Assembly (NCBI GenBank): GCA_017543025.1
Contig: JAFYGX010000013.1
Coordinates: 1 to 33,351 of the forward strand
Reading direction: 5' to 3'
Length of the DNA stretch: 33,351 nt
Source of the DNA: Solobacterium sp.
GTDB lineage: Bacteria > Bacillota_I > Bacilli_A > Erysipelotrichales > Erysipelotrichaceae
Shown here: positions 7,393 through 15,499 of the stretch, in pieces
Layout of the letters: every line of letters starts with the position of its first letter
How positions within the stretch are numbered: position 1 is the stretch's first letter
Translations under genes and position numbers: made by a program
Notes under the pieces: generated by a model
The model's input: the letters and a program-made list of their open reading frames with translations, nothing else
What the model was told of the DNA's origin: nothing
Databases searched by the model: none

Positions 7393-7527
7393 GCTGACCT
7401 CCTGTGTAAACAAAAGCAGGTACAGAATCCGCACCTGCCATGTATCGAATAAATAAGTTATCCGGCATGGTACCCAGGTCCTGAAGGACACTCGGGTGAG
7501 AAGCGGTGCTTCTGCTTTCCGTTTACC
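7393..7527 (-). ncRNA. L20-type ribosomal protein leader of infC-rpmI-rplT
   Basis: Between the promoter and the infC start the minus strand carries the conserved pieces I associate with the Bacillota L20 leader: a CCGCTTCTCACCCGAGTG stretch (about 7508-7490) and its partner GGACCTGGGTACCATGCC (about 7481-7464), which can pair through CTCACCC/GGGT. A terminator hairpin follows. Excess L20 is known to bind such leaders and favour termination. Match judged by eye against remembered consensus. Confidence 0.75.
7408..7438 (-). terminator. Regulated terminator in the infC leader
   Basis: On the minus strand GCAGGT (7438-7433) pairs with ACCTGC (7421-7416), extended by wobble pairs, and is followed by TTTTGTTT. 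It ends just before the infC ribosome binding site, the position expected for the L20-controlled attenuator. Confidence 0.75.
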
Positions 7528-7533
7528 TTTGAT

Positions 7534-7562
7534 AGTTTACCTGCCGGCTCATTCCATGTCAA
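7534..7562 (-). promoter_or_regulatory. Promoter of infC-rpmI-rplT
   Basis: A perfect -35 TTGACA (7562-7557), a 17-base spacer and -10 TAAACT (7539-7534) read on the minus strand. The expected start near 7527 puts the whole leader in the transcript. Confidence 0.8.
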
Positions 7563-7699
7563 CAGAAAAATTCAAAACATTTTCCATGCAAACATTTTCC
7601 ATGCTCATTCAGAAGTCTCAAAGATACCATTGCCTTCCTGATCCGGTTAAAGCGGAACAATCTGATCCTCTTTCTGATCAGTAAACGCAGTCCTGACAG
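7563..7699. other. Spacer between infC promoter and Asp23 terminator
   Basis: No gene or RNA is supportable here. ACATTTTCCATG occurs twice (about 7576-7587 and 7590-7602, with small differences), just upstream of the -35 box; this could be an upstream promoter element or chance. Confidence 0.4.
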
Positions 7700-7745
7700 A
7701 AACAGAAAACACAGCATACACCCCTTTCAGAGGCTGAAGCTGTGT
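7700..7745 (-). terminator. Possible terminator of the Asp23-family gene
   Basis: On the minus strand ACACAGC (7745-7739) pairs with GCTGTGT (7715-7709) around a 23-base loop and is followed by TTTTCTGTTT. The long loop weakens the call. Confidence 0.45.
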
Positions 7746-7821
7746 CTGTCTCATCTATTCCACAGCAGCAGAATCCAGTCTGCCGCATTGATTATCAGCG
7801 CATATGTATCTGCTGTAGAGA

Positions 7822-8145
7822 TCAGATTTCAAATCCGGTAACGTTGACTTTCACTTCTGCCGGAGTATATCCGGTCATAAATGTGATATTTTCAAATATT
7901 TTTGACTGCGCAAGACCGCATGCATCTTTTACATTCGCTCCGTACGTTACACGGACATCTGCTTCGATTTTCAGCTGGTTGTTCTCAATCTTTACATTGA
8001 CAGCCTTTCTGGGAAAAGATCCGTTAGCCGGAATAACGATATTTTCGATATCCTGCAGGGTAATCTCAGAGATAACCTGAAAGACCGATTTGTTGATCGC
8101 AATCATTCCGTTTGCAGAATCCTGTTTCAATACTACATAATCCAT
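7822..8145 (-). CDS. Asp23/YloU (Gls24) family envelope-stress protein
   Basis: This 107-residue protein is of the Asp23/YloU family: small, acidic-to-neutral proteins found at the cell envelope in Bacillota and linked to alkaline and cell-wall stress. The typical pattern is visible: an N-terminal GMIAINKSVFQVISEIT segment, a central NVKIENNQLKIEADVRVTYG strand pair, and a C-terminal GYTPAEVKVNVTGFEI ending. No signal peptide or membrane segment. The ATG at 8145 follows AGAGGA at seven bases. A TATAAT (8178-8173) upstream suggests its own promoter although it follows the RelA/SpoT-like gene by only 48 bases. Exact role is not known for this subgroup. Confidence 0.85.
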   Translation of the reverse strand: MDYVVLKQDSANGMIAINKSVFQVISEITLQDIENIVIPANGSFPRKAVNVKIENNQLKIEADVRVTYGANVKDACGLAQSKIFENITFMTGYTPAEVKVNVTGFEI

Positions 8146-8172
8146 ACTCTGTTCCTCTTTTTTTACGATGCC

Positions 8173-8178
8173 ATTATA
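8173..8178 (-). promoter_or_regulatory. -10 element of the Asp23-family gene
   Basis: A perfect TATAAT lies 27 bases before the start codon, giving an expected leader of about 20 bases that includes the ribosome binding site. No convincing -35 is seen 16-18 bases upstream. Confidence 0.4.
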
Positions 8179-8193
8179 GCGCAATCCGGACAT

Positions 8194-9582
8194 TCAGGAT
8201 ACTTTCTGACGCCGGATCAGTGCAGGAATATCGTGCCGCATGCGAGTTTCCAGTGCGGTCTTAGCCTGTTTCAGCCCTTCATAATCCGGATATTTCTTTT
8301 CGGCGTAATCCACAATATTCCAGTAGTAGTTCATTACATTCAGCAGATGTGCCTCATGAATCATATGAATGGAATCAGAGGCAATCATCCCTGCTGCGAG
8401 CGCATGTCTGAAAAAATCACGTGCCTGCTTTGCATTTTCCTCGCTGTAGGAGGTAAACCGCTGAGAAAACCATTTCGGCTGAATGAGAAGCGATCCGATC
8501 ACTGAGGTAAACCGCAGAATATCCGCATGCACATCCCCGCTCTGCACATGACACAGAATGGTGAAGAATGCATGCCATTCAAAGTCCACATTCATCTTTG
8601 AGATGAAATACTCCGAAAGCTCCTTCACAAAAGGATCTTCTGTCTCATACCGTTCGGTGATCTTCAGCTGATGCCTGAAGTCAATGAGACGTTCGGAAAG
8701 ATCGCTTATGTTTTCAAGGAATTCCACCATTTTTGCAGGGCTTTTCGATTCCTTCAGAAAATCTGCTATATAGATGTACTGCGCAAGAATCTCCGAATCA
8801 TTCTTAAAGCTCGTCGAAAATCCGACAGACTCTCTCATCTTTCTTATGAACAGTTCATTCAGAGAGCTGGCAAGCATGGTTTTGAACGTCCGCTCATCCA
8901 TGCCAATCTCCGCTTCTCTGGATTCCGCAATCATCTCATTGTACACGGTTTCCAGCTGATGATCCACCACATCCAGGCTGTCCCGGATCGATCCGAGCAT
9001 CTTCATCATAAAACGTGCATTGCGGACCATTTCCTGATTTTTATAGACTACTTCATGTTCGATTTCACTCCAGAACCGGTGCACCAGCGCTTTAATCTGA
9101 AGTTCAAACCCGATGTACCGGTTGTTGAACCGGTATCTTCCGTCAATCCGGTAAATTGCATATCCATTCCGCTGCAGCTGAGGCTGCGGCATGCCGAGAT
9201 TCAGTACGATATCCTGATTATGAAGACTGATCGCATAGCCGTCTTCATTCGGTTCGCTGAAATACTGAAACAGACGATGATACAGTTCCGCTTCATTGCG
9301 GATAAATCTGCATTCAATGGTAATCCCGATCAGATCGGAAAGCGAAGTAAGCGCCTGCACGGGATCCTTAAAACTGAGGTAAAACTTATTACGGAGAAGT
9401 TTTTCCCGAAGGCTTTCACGCGACTTCACGCGGGAATATACCGATACCACATCACCGCCTTCTTCGTCAGTCAGCGCGGAGAAGTGATCTTTCAGAACAT
9501 GTTCCCCGTATTCAAACCCGGCATGATGAAGATCATACAGCCGAATCGTTTCTTCGATAAAAGAAAACAGATCAAGTTCCAT
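8194..9582 (-). CDS. RelA/SpoT-like nucleotidyltransferase-domain protein with a long C-terminal region
   Basis: In this 462-residue protein the first ~200 residues resemble the (p)ppGpp synthetase fold. SRVKSRESLREKLLRNK matches the synthetase's ATP-side basic motif, and SDLIGI the metal-binding DLxGI motif. FELQIKALVHRFWSEIEHEVVYK matches the EIQIRT...W..IEH...YK block that includes the catalytic glutamate. The guanine-binding GYRSxH motif is altered: the best candidate, NGYAIYRI, keeps GY but lacks the arginine and histidine. There is no HD hydrolase, TGS or ACT domain. About 250 mainly helical residues of no family I recognise follow. The ATG at 9582 is chosen because AGGAG lies six bases upstream; an in-frame TTG two codons earlier abuts that site. 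It is last in the truB-ribF-rsmF run. It may be a weak, altered or inactive alarmone synthetase. Confidence 0.72.
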   Translation of the reverse strand: MELDLFSFIEETIRLYDLHHAGFEYGEHVLKDHFSALTDEEGGDVVSVYSRVKSRESLREKLLRNKFYLSFKDPVQALTSLSDLIGITIECRFIRNEAELYHRLFQYFSEPNEDGYAISLHNQDIVLNLGMPQPQLQRNGYAIYRIDGRYRFNNRYIGFELQIKALVHRFWSEIEHEVVYKNQEMVRNARFMMKMLGSIRDSLDVVDHQLETVYNEMIAESREAEIGMDERTFKTMLASSLNELFIRKMRESVGFSTSFKNDSEILAQYIYIADFLKESKSPAKMVEFLENISDLSERLIDFRHQLKITERYETEDPFVKELSEYFISKMNVDFEWHAFFTILCHVQSGDVHADILRFTSVIGSLLIQPKWFSQRFTSYSEENAKQARDFFRHALAAGMIASDSIHMIHEAHLLNVMNYYWNIVDYAEKKYPDYEGLKQAKTALETRMRHDIPALIRRQKVS

Positions 9583-9619
9583 CTTCAACTCCTATTTTCT
9601 GCTGCTGAGGGCAGACAGA

Positions 9620-10927
9620 TCAACGTATCCGAAACGCTTTCGGATAATGATTTTTCAGAATTCTGCCGTCACTTTTCACCAGTCCTGCATTCATCCCTCT
9701 GATTCGGACTGCTGCCCACCCTTTTTCCTGTGCATATGCGATGGTCTCTCCCCTCCGATAAGAAGCAAACTGGGCCTCTGAAAGGTCTATCGCCGGAAAA
9801 AAACCGGCATAAGCAGAAAGTGCAAGTGCATGAGACGGTTCAAAGCGTCTGTTTTTTATCGTACCGAGCACTGTCTGATGCCGAATCAGATGCAGCTTAC
9901 CGCAGGAGATAAACGGATGGGTTCCGCCATATACAACTTCTCCGTATACATAAACATAAGGAAACGGATTTCGCAGATGATCCTTCAGAAACGAGGCTGC
10001 TTCCTCCGGAAGCTCTCTGCTCTTCAGTTCCGGAATCTTCAGCACTGCTTCTCCGCTGTTTTTTCTCATTTTCGCGACGAAATGTCCTTCTCCGCCGTCC
10101 ATCGGATAGACACGGCGCATCATTCCGGCAGGATCTGCTTCAGAAAAACCAGGCCTTCCGGCTGCAGCAGTGACCGGCACAAGTGAAAACTCCGGATGAC
10201 GCTTCAGAAAGGAAACAACATTCCTTTCATTTTCTTCCGGTGAAAACGTACAGGTGCTGTAAAGAAGGACCCCTCCCGGTTTTACACATTCCGAAGCAGA
10301 ATCAAGAATATGCGATTGTCTGACAGCGCAGGAGCGGACGTTTTCTTCTGACCATTCTGCCGCCGCCTGCGGATCTTTGCGGAACATTCCTTCCCCCGAA
10401 CATGGCGCATCGCACAGCACAGCATCAAACCAGCCGCCAAACTGTTCTGCAGCACTGGAAGGATCCGTATTCAGAACAATTACATTCGGCGCTCCATGAC
10501 GCTCGATATTCTCTTTCAGAACCGCAGCACGCTGCGGGTTTATCTCATTGGAAACAAGCAGGCCTTCTCCTTTCAGAAGTTCTGCGATCTGCGTGCTCTT
10601 TGAACCCGGTGCTGCACAGAGATCCAGCACTCGCATTCCCGGCTCAATCCCCATACAGGTAACCGCAAATGAGGCACTTGGCTCCTGCGGATAAATATGA
10701 CCGCACAGATATTCCTCACTCGAGCCGACAAGACAGCCTTCTGAAAGATAATAACCGTTTTCCGAAAACGGGCTCTGACAGCCGCAGATCCCCGGAACCG
10801 GGATGTTTGCCCGTTTCAGTGTATTGATTCTTACACCCCGTATTGCAGGCTGTTCCAGCGCACTGCAGTATGCCTGAAATTCATCTTCAAGCAGGTCCCT
10901 CATACGGGACAGATATACAGAATTCAT
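9620..10927 (-). CDS. rsmF: RsmF/RsmB-family 16S rRNA (cytosine-C5) methyltransferase
   Basis: This 435-residue NOL1/NOP2/Sun-family enzyme transfers a methyl group from S-adenosylmethionine to a cytosine C5 in rRNA. An N-terminal RNA-binding segment (RGVRINTLK) leads into the SAM-binding motif LDLCAAPGSKSTQIAELL. Next come DAVLCDAPCSGEGMFRKD (proline-cysteine motif IV) and LLYSTCTFSPEENE (threonine-cysteine motif VI, the attacking cysteine). The C-terminal ~110 residues form the extra PUA-like region of the RsmF/YebU group, ending KNHYPKAFRIR. The start overlaps the ribF stop by four bases. The exact target base cannot be read from sequence; by length and C-terminal domain RsmF fits better than RsmB. 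Confidence 0.88.
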   Translation of the reverse strand: MNSVYLSRMRDLLEDEFQAYCSALEQPAIRGVRINTLKRANIPVPGICGCQSPFSENGYYLSEGCLVGSSEEYLCGHIYPQEPSASFAVTCMGIEPGMRVLDLCAAPGSKSTQIAELLKGEGLLVSNEINPQRAAVLKENIERHGAPNVIVLNTDPSSAAEQFGGWFDAVLCDAPCSGEGMFRKDPQAAAEWSEENVRSCAVRQSHILDSASECVKPGGVLLYSTCTFSPEENERNVVSFLKRHPEFSLVPVTAAAGRPGFSEADPAGMMRRVYPMDGGEGHFVAKMRKNSGEAVLKIPELKSRELPEEAASFLKDHLRNPFPYVYVYGEVVYGGTHPFISCGKLHLIRHQTVLGTIKNRRFEPSHALALSAYAGFFPAIDLSEAQFASYRRGETIAYAQEKGWAAVRIRGMNAGLVKSDGRILKNHYPKAFRIR

Positions 10928-11850
10928 AGCCCAAGCAGTCTGCGAACTGCAGCTTTGTCCATTTCCAGCTGCATTTTCAGATTCTCCTCCGTGCGGAACT
11001 GCATTTCATCACGGATATACTGTTCAAAAATCACAGAGATCCGCGACCCGTAAAGGTCCTCATTCAGATCAAAAATATGTGCTTCAATGGAAACGTCCTT
11101 ATGATAGTTGACCGTCGGATTGTGGCCGACATTGACCATTGCGCCGTATTTTTTCCCGTTGATCACAACGTGTGCGGAATATACGCCGATCTTCGGAATC
11201 ACATATTCCGGACTGTAGCGGATATTTGCGGTCGGTACACCCATCGTACGGCCAATATGACTGCCTGAAACCACAGTTCCGTCCATCGTAAACGGATGGC
11301 CGAGCAGTTTATAGGCATTCAGGAAATCACCGTTCTTCACATACTGCACGATCCGGGTACTCGAAATCCGTTCGCCGTCGTAGGAAACCTGCTGAACGAC
11401 TTCAACCGGATAGGATACGATGGATTTCAGTAGATCGGCATCTCCTGCACCGTGCGAACCGAAATGAAAATCATATCCGCAGATCAGCGCTTTCAGATTA
11501 AGCTGACCAAGGACCTGTTTTACAAACTCCTCCGGCGAGAGCTCAGACATCTCACGCGTGAAGTCAAGATAGTAAATATTCTTGATCCCGTATTCAATGA
11601 ACAGATTATTCTTCTGCTTCATGGTTGTAAGATGTTCCAGCTCGGAAGGAAGTATGTTTTTTATTGTCACCCACGGATCCGGATCAAAGGTGATCAGCGC
11701 ACTGCCGCAGTTCAGAGCACTGGCTTTTTCCACCGTAGTCCGGATCAGCTCCTGATGTCCTTTATGAACACCGTCAAAATAACCGATGCAGGCTGCGACA
11801 GGTGTTTTCGGATGATAAGGACGTGTCAGGCTGATCGTATCAATTCTCAT
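10924..11850 (-). CDS. ribF: Bifunctional riboflavin kinase/FAD synthetase
   Basis: This protein of about 308 residues makes FMN from riboflavin and then FAD. The N-terminal FAD synthetase half carries the nucleotidyltransferase signature GYFDGVHKGHQ (about residues 23-33) and GYDFHFGSHGAGD. A C-terminal riboflavin kinase half has the GRTMGVPTANI motif and the GVYSAHV / GHNPTV segments. The ATG at 11850 follows GAGGGGG at five bases and overlaps the truB stop by four bases (ATGA). Its own stop overlaps rsmF in the same way. The truB-ribF order is common in Bacillota, so this is a conserved operon. Confidence 0.96.
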   Translation of the reverse strand: MRIDTISLTRPYHPKTPVAACIGYFDGVHKGHQELIRTTVEKASALNCGSALITFDPDPWVTIKNILPSELEHLTTMKQKNNLFIEYGIKNIYYLDFTREMSELSPEEFVKQVLGQLNLKALICGYDFHFGSHGAGDADLLKSIVSYPVEVVQQVSYDGERISSTRIVQYVKNGDFLNAYKLLGHPFTMDGTVVSGSHIGRTMGVPTANIRYSPEYVIPKIGVYSAHVVINGKKYGAMVNVGHNPTVNYHKDVSIEAHIFDLNEDLYGSRISVIFEQYIRDEMQFRTEENLKMQLEMDKAAVRRLLGL

Positions 11851-12683
11851 AAAAGCCCCCTCTGACAATGGTACAGTCCGTCTTCTCTTTTTGTGTAAGC
11901 CGCAAGGATCTGTCCGTCTTTTTCCATAAGAACAAGCGGAACATCCAGTGAAAGTTCAATCGTTCTGCCATGAATGACAGATTCATAATCAGATGTCTCA
12001 ACCCGGGGAATCGACGGATCTATAACCCGCTCCGGAGGCACCGTAACCACTTCTTCAAGCCTGGACAGTTCTGTCGCTTCAGCGAGCGAAAGCGATTCGA
12101 TACCGGTTCGCTGGAGCGCAGACATTACCGCATATTCGCCCAGTGATTCTCCGAGATCATTGATCAGCGTACGGATATACGTGCCGCCCGATACAATCGC
12201 ATCCAGTTTCCATGTTCCATCCACAAATGAAACATCAGCTCTGTCAATCACGACTTTCCGCGGTTTACGTTCAACCGTTTTTCCCTGGCGGGCAAGATCA
12301 ACCAGTTTCTGTCCGTTCACCTTCAGAGCGGAATACATGGGAGGAATCTGTTCCTGCACTCCGAGAAATCCGTCAGCTGCAGACTGAACTTCCTGTTCCG
12401 TATGAGCAGCAGGTGTTTTCTCTGCAATGGTATTTCCCCAGATGTCGCCGGTATCCGTCATTCTTCCGAAAACGAATTCAGCCTGATAATGTTTATGATC
12501 CTTTACACAGTAAGGGAGAAACTTTGTATAACGTCCGAACAGGACAATCAGCAGGCCGCCGGCATTCGGATCCAGCGTACCTGTGTGTCCGGCTTTCCTT
12601 TCATGAAGAATGCGCCGGCATCGGTTCACCGCATCGAAACTTGTCATTCCGATCGGTTTATTCAGCAAAATCACACCATCCAT
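11847..12683 (-). CDS. truB: tRNA pseudouridine-55 synthase
   Basis: This 278-residue enzyme makes pseudouridine 55 in the T loop of tRNAs. The N-terminus DGVILLNKPIGMTSFDAV and the catalytic loop GHTGTLDPNAGG (aspartate at residue 38) are diagnostic. The VSGGTYIRTLINDLGE motif follows near residue 170, and a short C-terminal PUA-like tail ends the protein. The start is uncertain: GAGGT abuts the ATG at 12683, too close for a normal ribosome site. A GTG three codons further in would have a standard spacing. A perfect TATAAT lies 9 bases before the ATG. It is first in the truB-ribF-rsmF run and diverges from the lysine-riboswitch operon. Confidence 0.95.
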   Translation of the reverse strand: MDGVILLNKPIGMTSFDAVNRCRRILHERKAGHTGTLDPNAGGLLIVLFGRYTKFLPYCVKDHKHYQAEFVFGRMTDTGDIWGNTIAEKTPAAHTEQEVQSAADGFLGVQEQIPPMYSALKVNGQKLVDLARQGKTVERKPRKVVIDRADVSFVDGTWKLDAIVSGGTYIRTLINDLGESLGEYAVMSALQRTGIESLSLAEATELSRLEEVVTVPPERVIDPSIPRVETSDYESVIHGRTIELSLDVPLVLMEKDGQILAAYTKREDGLYHCQRGLL

Positions 12684-12692
12684 ACCTCAAAG

Positions 12693-12698
12693 ATTATA
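12693..12698 (-). promoter_or_regulatory. -10 element immediately before truB
   Basis: A perfect TATAAT on the minus strand ends nine bases before the truB ATG, so transcription would start about three bases before it. No good -35 is visible. Confidence 0.4.
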
Positions 12699-12776
12699 AC
12701 AAGTCCCCGAACGGAAACAGTAATGGAGTGAATGAAAATTACATGAAACACTTCTTCCTTTCTTTTCATGTTTTCA

Positions 12777-12804
12777 TTGACAAACAGGACTACATCGCTA
12801 CAAT
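12777..12804 (+). promoter_or_regulatory. Promoter of the lysine-riboswitch operon
   Basis: A perfect -35 TTGACA (12777-12782), a 16-base spacer and -10 TACAAT (12799-12804). Transcription should begin near 12811, just before the riboswitch aptamer. Confidence 0.8.
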
Positions 12805-12821
12805 CAGTTTTGTAAACAAAA

Positions 12822-12990
12822 CCAGATAGAGGTAGCGGCGCAGATCAGTACTTCGCGGAGTCGGCAGACAGAGAACCGGAGGAAAGGCAATCGCCGCCGA
12901 ACGAAATTCTTCGGCAGAAGGTATTCGTGGGGATTCGGAGAATATCCGTATCACTCCTTCACCTGTGTGAAGTGGAGCTATTGCTTATGG
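12822..12990 (+). promoter_or_regulatory. Lysine riboswitch (L box)
   Basis: The leader matches the L-box pattern. A 5' GATAGAGGTAGCGGCGC is followed by the loop-E-like CAGTA, then GGAGGAAAGG, the conserved GCCGCCGAA and its partner TTCGGC. The junction ends TCACTCC, and GGAGCTAT closes the P1 helix with the 5' ATAG. It has its own promoter upstream and a terminator directly downstream, so lysine binding should cause premature termination. It controls the three ABC importer genes, which is the basis for calling their substrate lysine. Confidence 0.9.
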
Positions 12991-12997
12991 AGAGATG

Positions 12998-13026
12998 CCG
13001 TATGCGATAGCATGCGGTTTTGTTTT
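12998..13026 (+). terminator. Riboswitch expression-platform terminator
   Basis: An 8-bp stem CCGTATGC/GCATGCGG (12998-13005 with 13010-13017, one G-U pair) with loop GATA is followed by TTTTGTTTT. It directly follows the aptamer and precedes the first structural gene. Confidence 0.9.
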
Positions 13027-13032
13027 AACAGA

Positions 13033-13048
13033 AAACGCCTAGGCGTTT
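13033..13048. promoter_or_regulatory. 16-bp perfect palindrome before the lysine importer
   Basis: AAACGCCTAGGCGTTT is a perfect 16-bp dyad located after the riboswitch terminator and a few bases before the ribosome binding site GGGAGGAAAG. With no unpaired centre it fits a DNA operator better than an RNA hairpin. No known regulator is assigned. Confidence 0.5.
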
Positions 13049-13064
13049 GTCAGGGAGGAAAGAA

Positions 13065-13925
13065 ATGAAACACACAGTATTTGCAGCTTCTCTTGCCGCA
13101 GCAATCCTGCTTGCAGGATGCGGTGCTTCCACATCCGAAGGCACACCTGCTACTGCTGCCGCTGACAGTAAAACCAGCGGGACATTCCGGGTCGGAATGG
13201 AATGCAACTACGCACCGTTCAACTGGACTACGACCACAGCCGGTGAATACACCCAGCCGCTGTCCTCTTCCGATTACTGCGACGGTTATGACGTTGTGAT
13301 CGCCTCAAAGATCGCAGAATCAATCGGCAGAGATGTTCAGGTTGTGAAGACTGACTGGGATGCACTGATCATTGATCTGCAGAACGGCAGTCTTGACGCG
13401 ATCATCGCCGGTATGACCGAAACACCGGAGCGGGCTGAACAGGTCAGCTTTACAACTCCTTACTATGTATCTCCGGAAGTCGTTATCGTCCGCAAGGATT
13501 CAGATCTCGCGTCCATTAAGGATATACAGGAGCTCTCCGGCCGCAAAGTACAAGGCCAGATGGGAACGCTCTATGATACGATCATCGATGATATCAGCGG
13601 TGTCAATCACGTTCCCGCCGCAACAGATTTCCCGGCTGCGATCAATGCCCTCCAGCATGGAGATGTCGATGCGGTCACTTCAGAACTTCCTGTTGCGATC
13701 GGTGTCTGCGCAGCGAATAAGGATCTTACCTACATCGAATTTGAAAAAGGACATGGCTTTACAAGTGCAGGAGATGAAGGCGGCGTAACCGTAAGTATCG
13801 CAGTTGCGAAAGAAAATAAGGAGCTCCTCGATCAGGTTCAGAAAGCGCTTGATAAAATCAGCGAAGAAGATCGTGCAAAAGCGATGGAGGATGCAGTTCT
13901 GCGGCAGCCGGCCGTTGAGGAATAA
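13065..13925 (+). CDS. Lysine ABC importer, substrate-binding lipoprotein
   Basis: This 286-residue extracytoplasmic solute-binding protein belongs to the family 3 polar amino acid group. It starts with a lipoprotein signal (MKHTVFAASLAAAILLAGCG) whose lipobox LLAGC predicts anchoring by the cysteine. A mature domain follows with the family pattern: TFRVGMECNYAPFNW, DGYDVVIASKIAE, then DALIIDLQNGSLDAIIAGMT and TTPYYV. The ATG follows GGGAGGAAAGAA. The substrate call rests on the lysine riboswitch directly upstream, not on binding-site residues. It is first of three co-directional importer genes with 3-base and overlapping junctions. Confidence 0.92.
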   Translation: MKHTVFAASLAAAILLAGCGASTSEGTPATAAADSKTSGTFRVGMECNYAPFNWTTTTAGEYTQPLSSSDYCDGYDVVIASKIAESIGRDVQVVKTDWDALIIDLQNGSLDAIIAGMTETPERAEQVSFTTPYYVSPEVVIVRKDSDLASIKDIQELSGRKVQGQMGTLYDTIIDDISGVNHVPAATDFPAAINALQHGDVDAVTSELPVAIGVCAANKDLTYIEFEKGHGFTSAGDEGGVTVSIAVAKENKELLDQVQKALDKISEEDRAKAMEDAVLRQPAVEE

Positions 13926-13928
13926 TCC

Positions 13929-14699
13929 ATGCTGGGACAGATAGCTGACATCCTTTCCCGCTACTGGCCTAGTCTTGCGCTCGGAATCCAGAATACTCTG
14001 ATCATTTCCCTTTCCGGCACAATGATCGGCCTGCTGATCGGTCTCTTCGTAGGCGGGATCCGGGCAATCAGACCGGACTGGACTGCTTCCCGCAGTGTGA
14101 TCGTCTGGAAGAAGATTCTCGATTTCTTCGGCAAGCTGTATATCGATGTGTTTCGCGGAACACCGATGATGGTACAGGCAGTCTTTCTCTACTATGCCCT
14201 TCTGAATGTCGTTCACTGGGACAAGCTGACTGCGGCAATCTTCGTCATTTCCGTCAATACCGGCGCATATATGGCTGAAATCATCCGCTCCGGAATACAG
14301 GCTGTCGATATCGGCCAGACCGAAGCTGCACGTTCCCTTGGCATGACAAATATGCAGACCATGATGAATGTCGTGCTTCCGCAGGCTGTCAGAAATGCAT
14401 TCCCTGCAATCGGAAATGAATTCATTGTAAATATCAAGGACTCTTCTGTGCTGATGATCATCTCGATCGCAGATCTGATGTTTCAGGCCAAGTCCATTGC
14501 CGGAAGTACGTTTCAGTTTACAGCGACCTACGGAATTACCGCAGCGATTTATTTCATTCTTACCAGCACTGCTTCCGTGATCCTCAATCTGATCGAAAAA
14601 CGGATGAACACATCTGCTTCCAGTCTGCCGCAGTCTGTCACAGATCCTTCCAGCATGAAGTTTGCGGCAGCTCCAAAAAAGGAGAATGACCGGTTATGA
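13929..14699 (+). CDS. Lysine ABC importer, permease
   Basis: This 256-residue integral membrane protein is of the HisMQ/GlnP permease family. There are about five membrane spans, the first at residues ~16-42 ([20 protein letters not shown]...). The conserved cytoplasmic EAA loop reads [21 protein letters not shown] (about residues 137-157), the contact for the ATPase. Next are the family's [15 protein letters not shown] segment and two closing spans. A polar 30-residue tail follows the last span. The ATG is three bases after the binding-protein stop and its last codon overlaps the ATPase start (ATGA). A single permease gene implies a homodimer channel. Confidence 0.93.
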   Translation: MLGQIADILSRYWPSLALGIQNTLIISLSGTMIGLLIGLFVGGIRAIRPDWTASRSVIVWKKILDFFGKLYIDVFRGTPMMVQAVFLYYALLNVVHWDKLTAAIFVISVNTGAYMAEIIRSGIQAVDIGQTEAARSLGMTNMQTMMNVVLPQAVRNAFPAIGNEFIVNIKDSSVLMIISIADLMFQAKSIAGSTFQFTATYGITAAIYFILTSTASVILNLIEKRMNTSASSLPQSVTDPSSMKFAAAPKKENDRL

Positions 14700-15433
14700 G
14701 CGAACCAGTAGTTGAAATTCACAATCTTCACAAATCCTTCGGATCCCTGGAAGTACTCAGAGGGGTCGACTTCTATGTCAAAGAAGGTCAGGTAGTCTGC
14801 CTGATCGGTTCATCCGGCTCCGGCAAATCCACGCTTCTGCGCTGCATCAATCTTCTCGAAAAGCCGGACAGCGGCGTGATCAGAGTTTTCGGAGACGATA
14901 TCATGTCCGTCAGAAATGTCGATTCCTACCGGGCAAATGTCGGAATGTGCTTTCAGCAGTTCAATCTGTTCGCCAATATGAATGTACTGAAAAACTGCAT
15001 GATCGCACAGCAGAAAGTACTTCACCGCTCTGCCTCTGAAGCTGAGGAAAAAGCGATGTATTATCTGAAAAAAGTCGGTATGGAACAGTTTGCTCATGCG
15101 GACAGTTCAAGAATCAGCGGCGGACAGAAACAGCGTGTTGCGATCGCCCGTGCCCTCTGCATGGAACCGAAGCTGATGCTGTTTGATGAACCAACTTCCG
15201 CCCTTGACCCGGAAATGGTCAATGAGGTTCTGGAAGTAATGAAACAGCTTGCCGAAGAAGGTCTCACCATGATCGTTGTTACACACGAGATGGGATTCGC
15301 TTCGCAGGTTTCCGACCATGTTGTCTTCATGGATAAAGGCGTGATCGAAGAAGAAGGAAGTCCGGACAGAATCTTTCGCTCCCCTTCGAGTCCGCGGACA
15401 AGAGAATTTCTTTCTCACTTTATTCAGGGATGA
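14696..15433 (+). CDS. Lysine ABC importer, ATP-binding protein
   Basis: This 245-residue ABC ATPase of the GlnQ/HisP type powers amino acid uptake. Walker A is GSSGSGKST (residues 38-46), the Q loop lies around CFQQFNLF (84-91), and the signature is SGGQKQR (141-147). Walker B is LMLFDEP (160-166) with the catalytic glutamate at 165, and the H loop is VTHEMGF. All catalytic elements are intact. The start overlaps the permease stop by four bases. A strong terminator follows eight bases after the stop, so the operon has exactly three genes. Confidence 0.96.
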   Translation: MSEPVVEIHNLHKSFGSLEVLRGVDFYVKEGQVVCLIGSSGSGKSTLLRCINLLEKPDSGVIRVFGDDIMSVRNVDSYRANVGMCFQQFNLFANMNVLKNCMIAQQKVLHRSASEAEEKAMYYLKKVGMEQFAHADSSRISGGQKQRVAIARALCMEPKLMLFDEPTSALDPEMVNEVLEVMKQLAEEGLTMIVVTHEMGFASQVSDHVVFMDKGVIEEEGSPDRIFRSPSSPRTREFLSHFIQG

Positions 15434-15440
15434 TCTGTTT

Positions 15441-15472
15441 ACCGATGCAGTTCCATGCATCGGTTTTCTTTT
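15441..15472 (+). terminator. Terminator of the lysine importer operon
   Basis: A perfect 9-bp stem ACCGATGCA/TGCATCGGT (15441-15449 with 15456-15464) with a 6-base loop is followed by a T-rich tail TTTCTTTT. Confidence 0.9.
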
Positions 15473-15499
15473 ACCGGAAGGAATCCGGGCAGGATTCGC

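Noticed and set aside
8671..9702. Long plus-strand open frame (343 codons) opposite the RelA/SpoT-like gene
   Set aside because: It is antisense to a gene with clear motifs, has no ribosome site or family resemblance, and is rich in His/Arg/Phe as expected from a shadow frame.
12160..12829. Plus-strand open frames opposite truB running into the lysine promoter
   Set aside because: Low-complexity shadow translation of truB; the downstream part overlaps the promoter and riboswitch.
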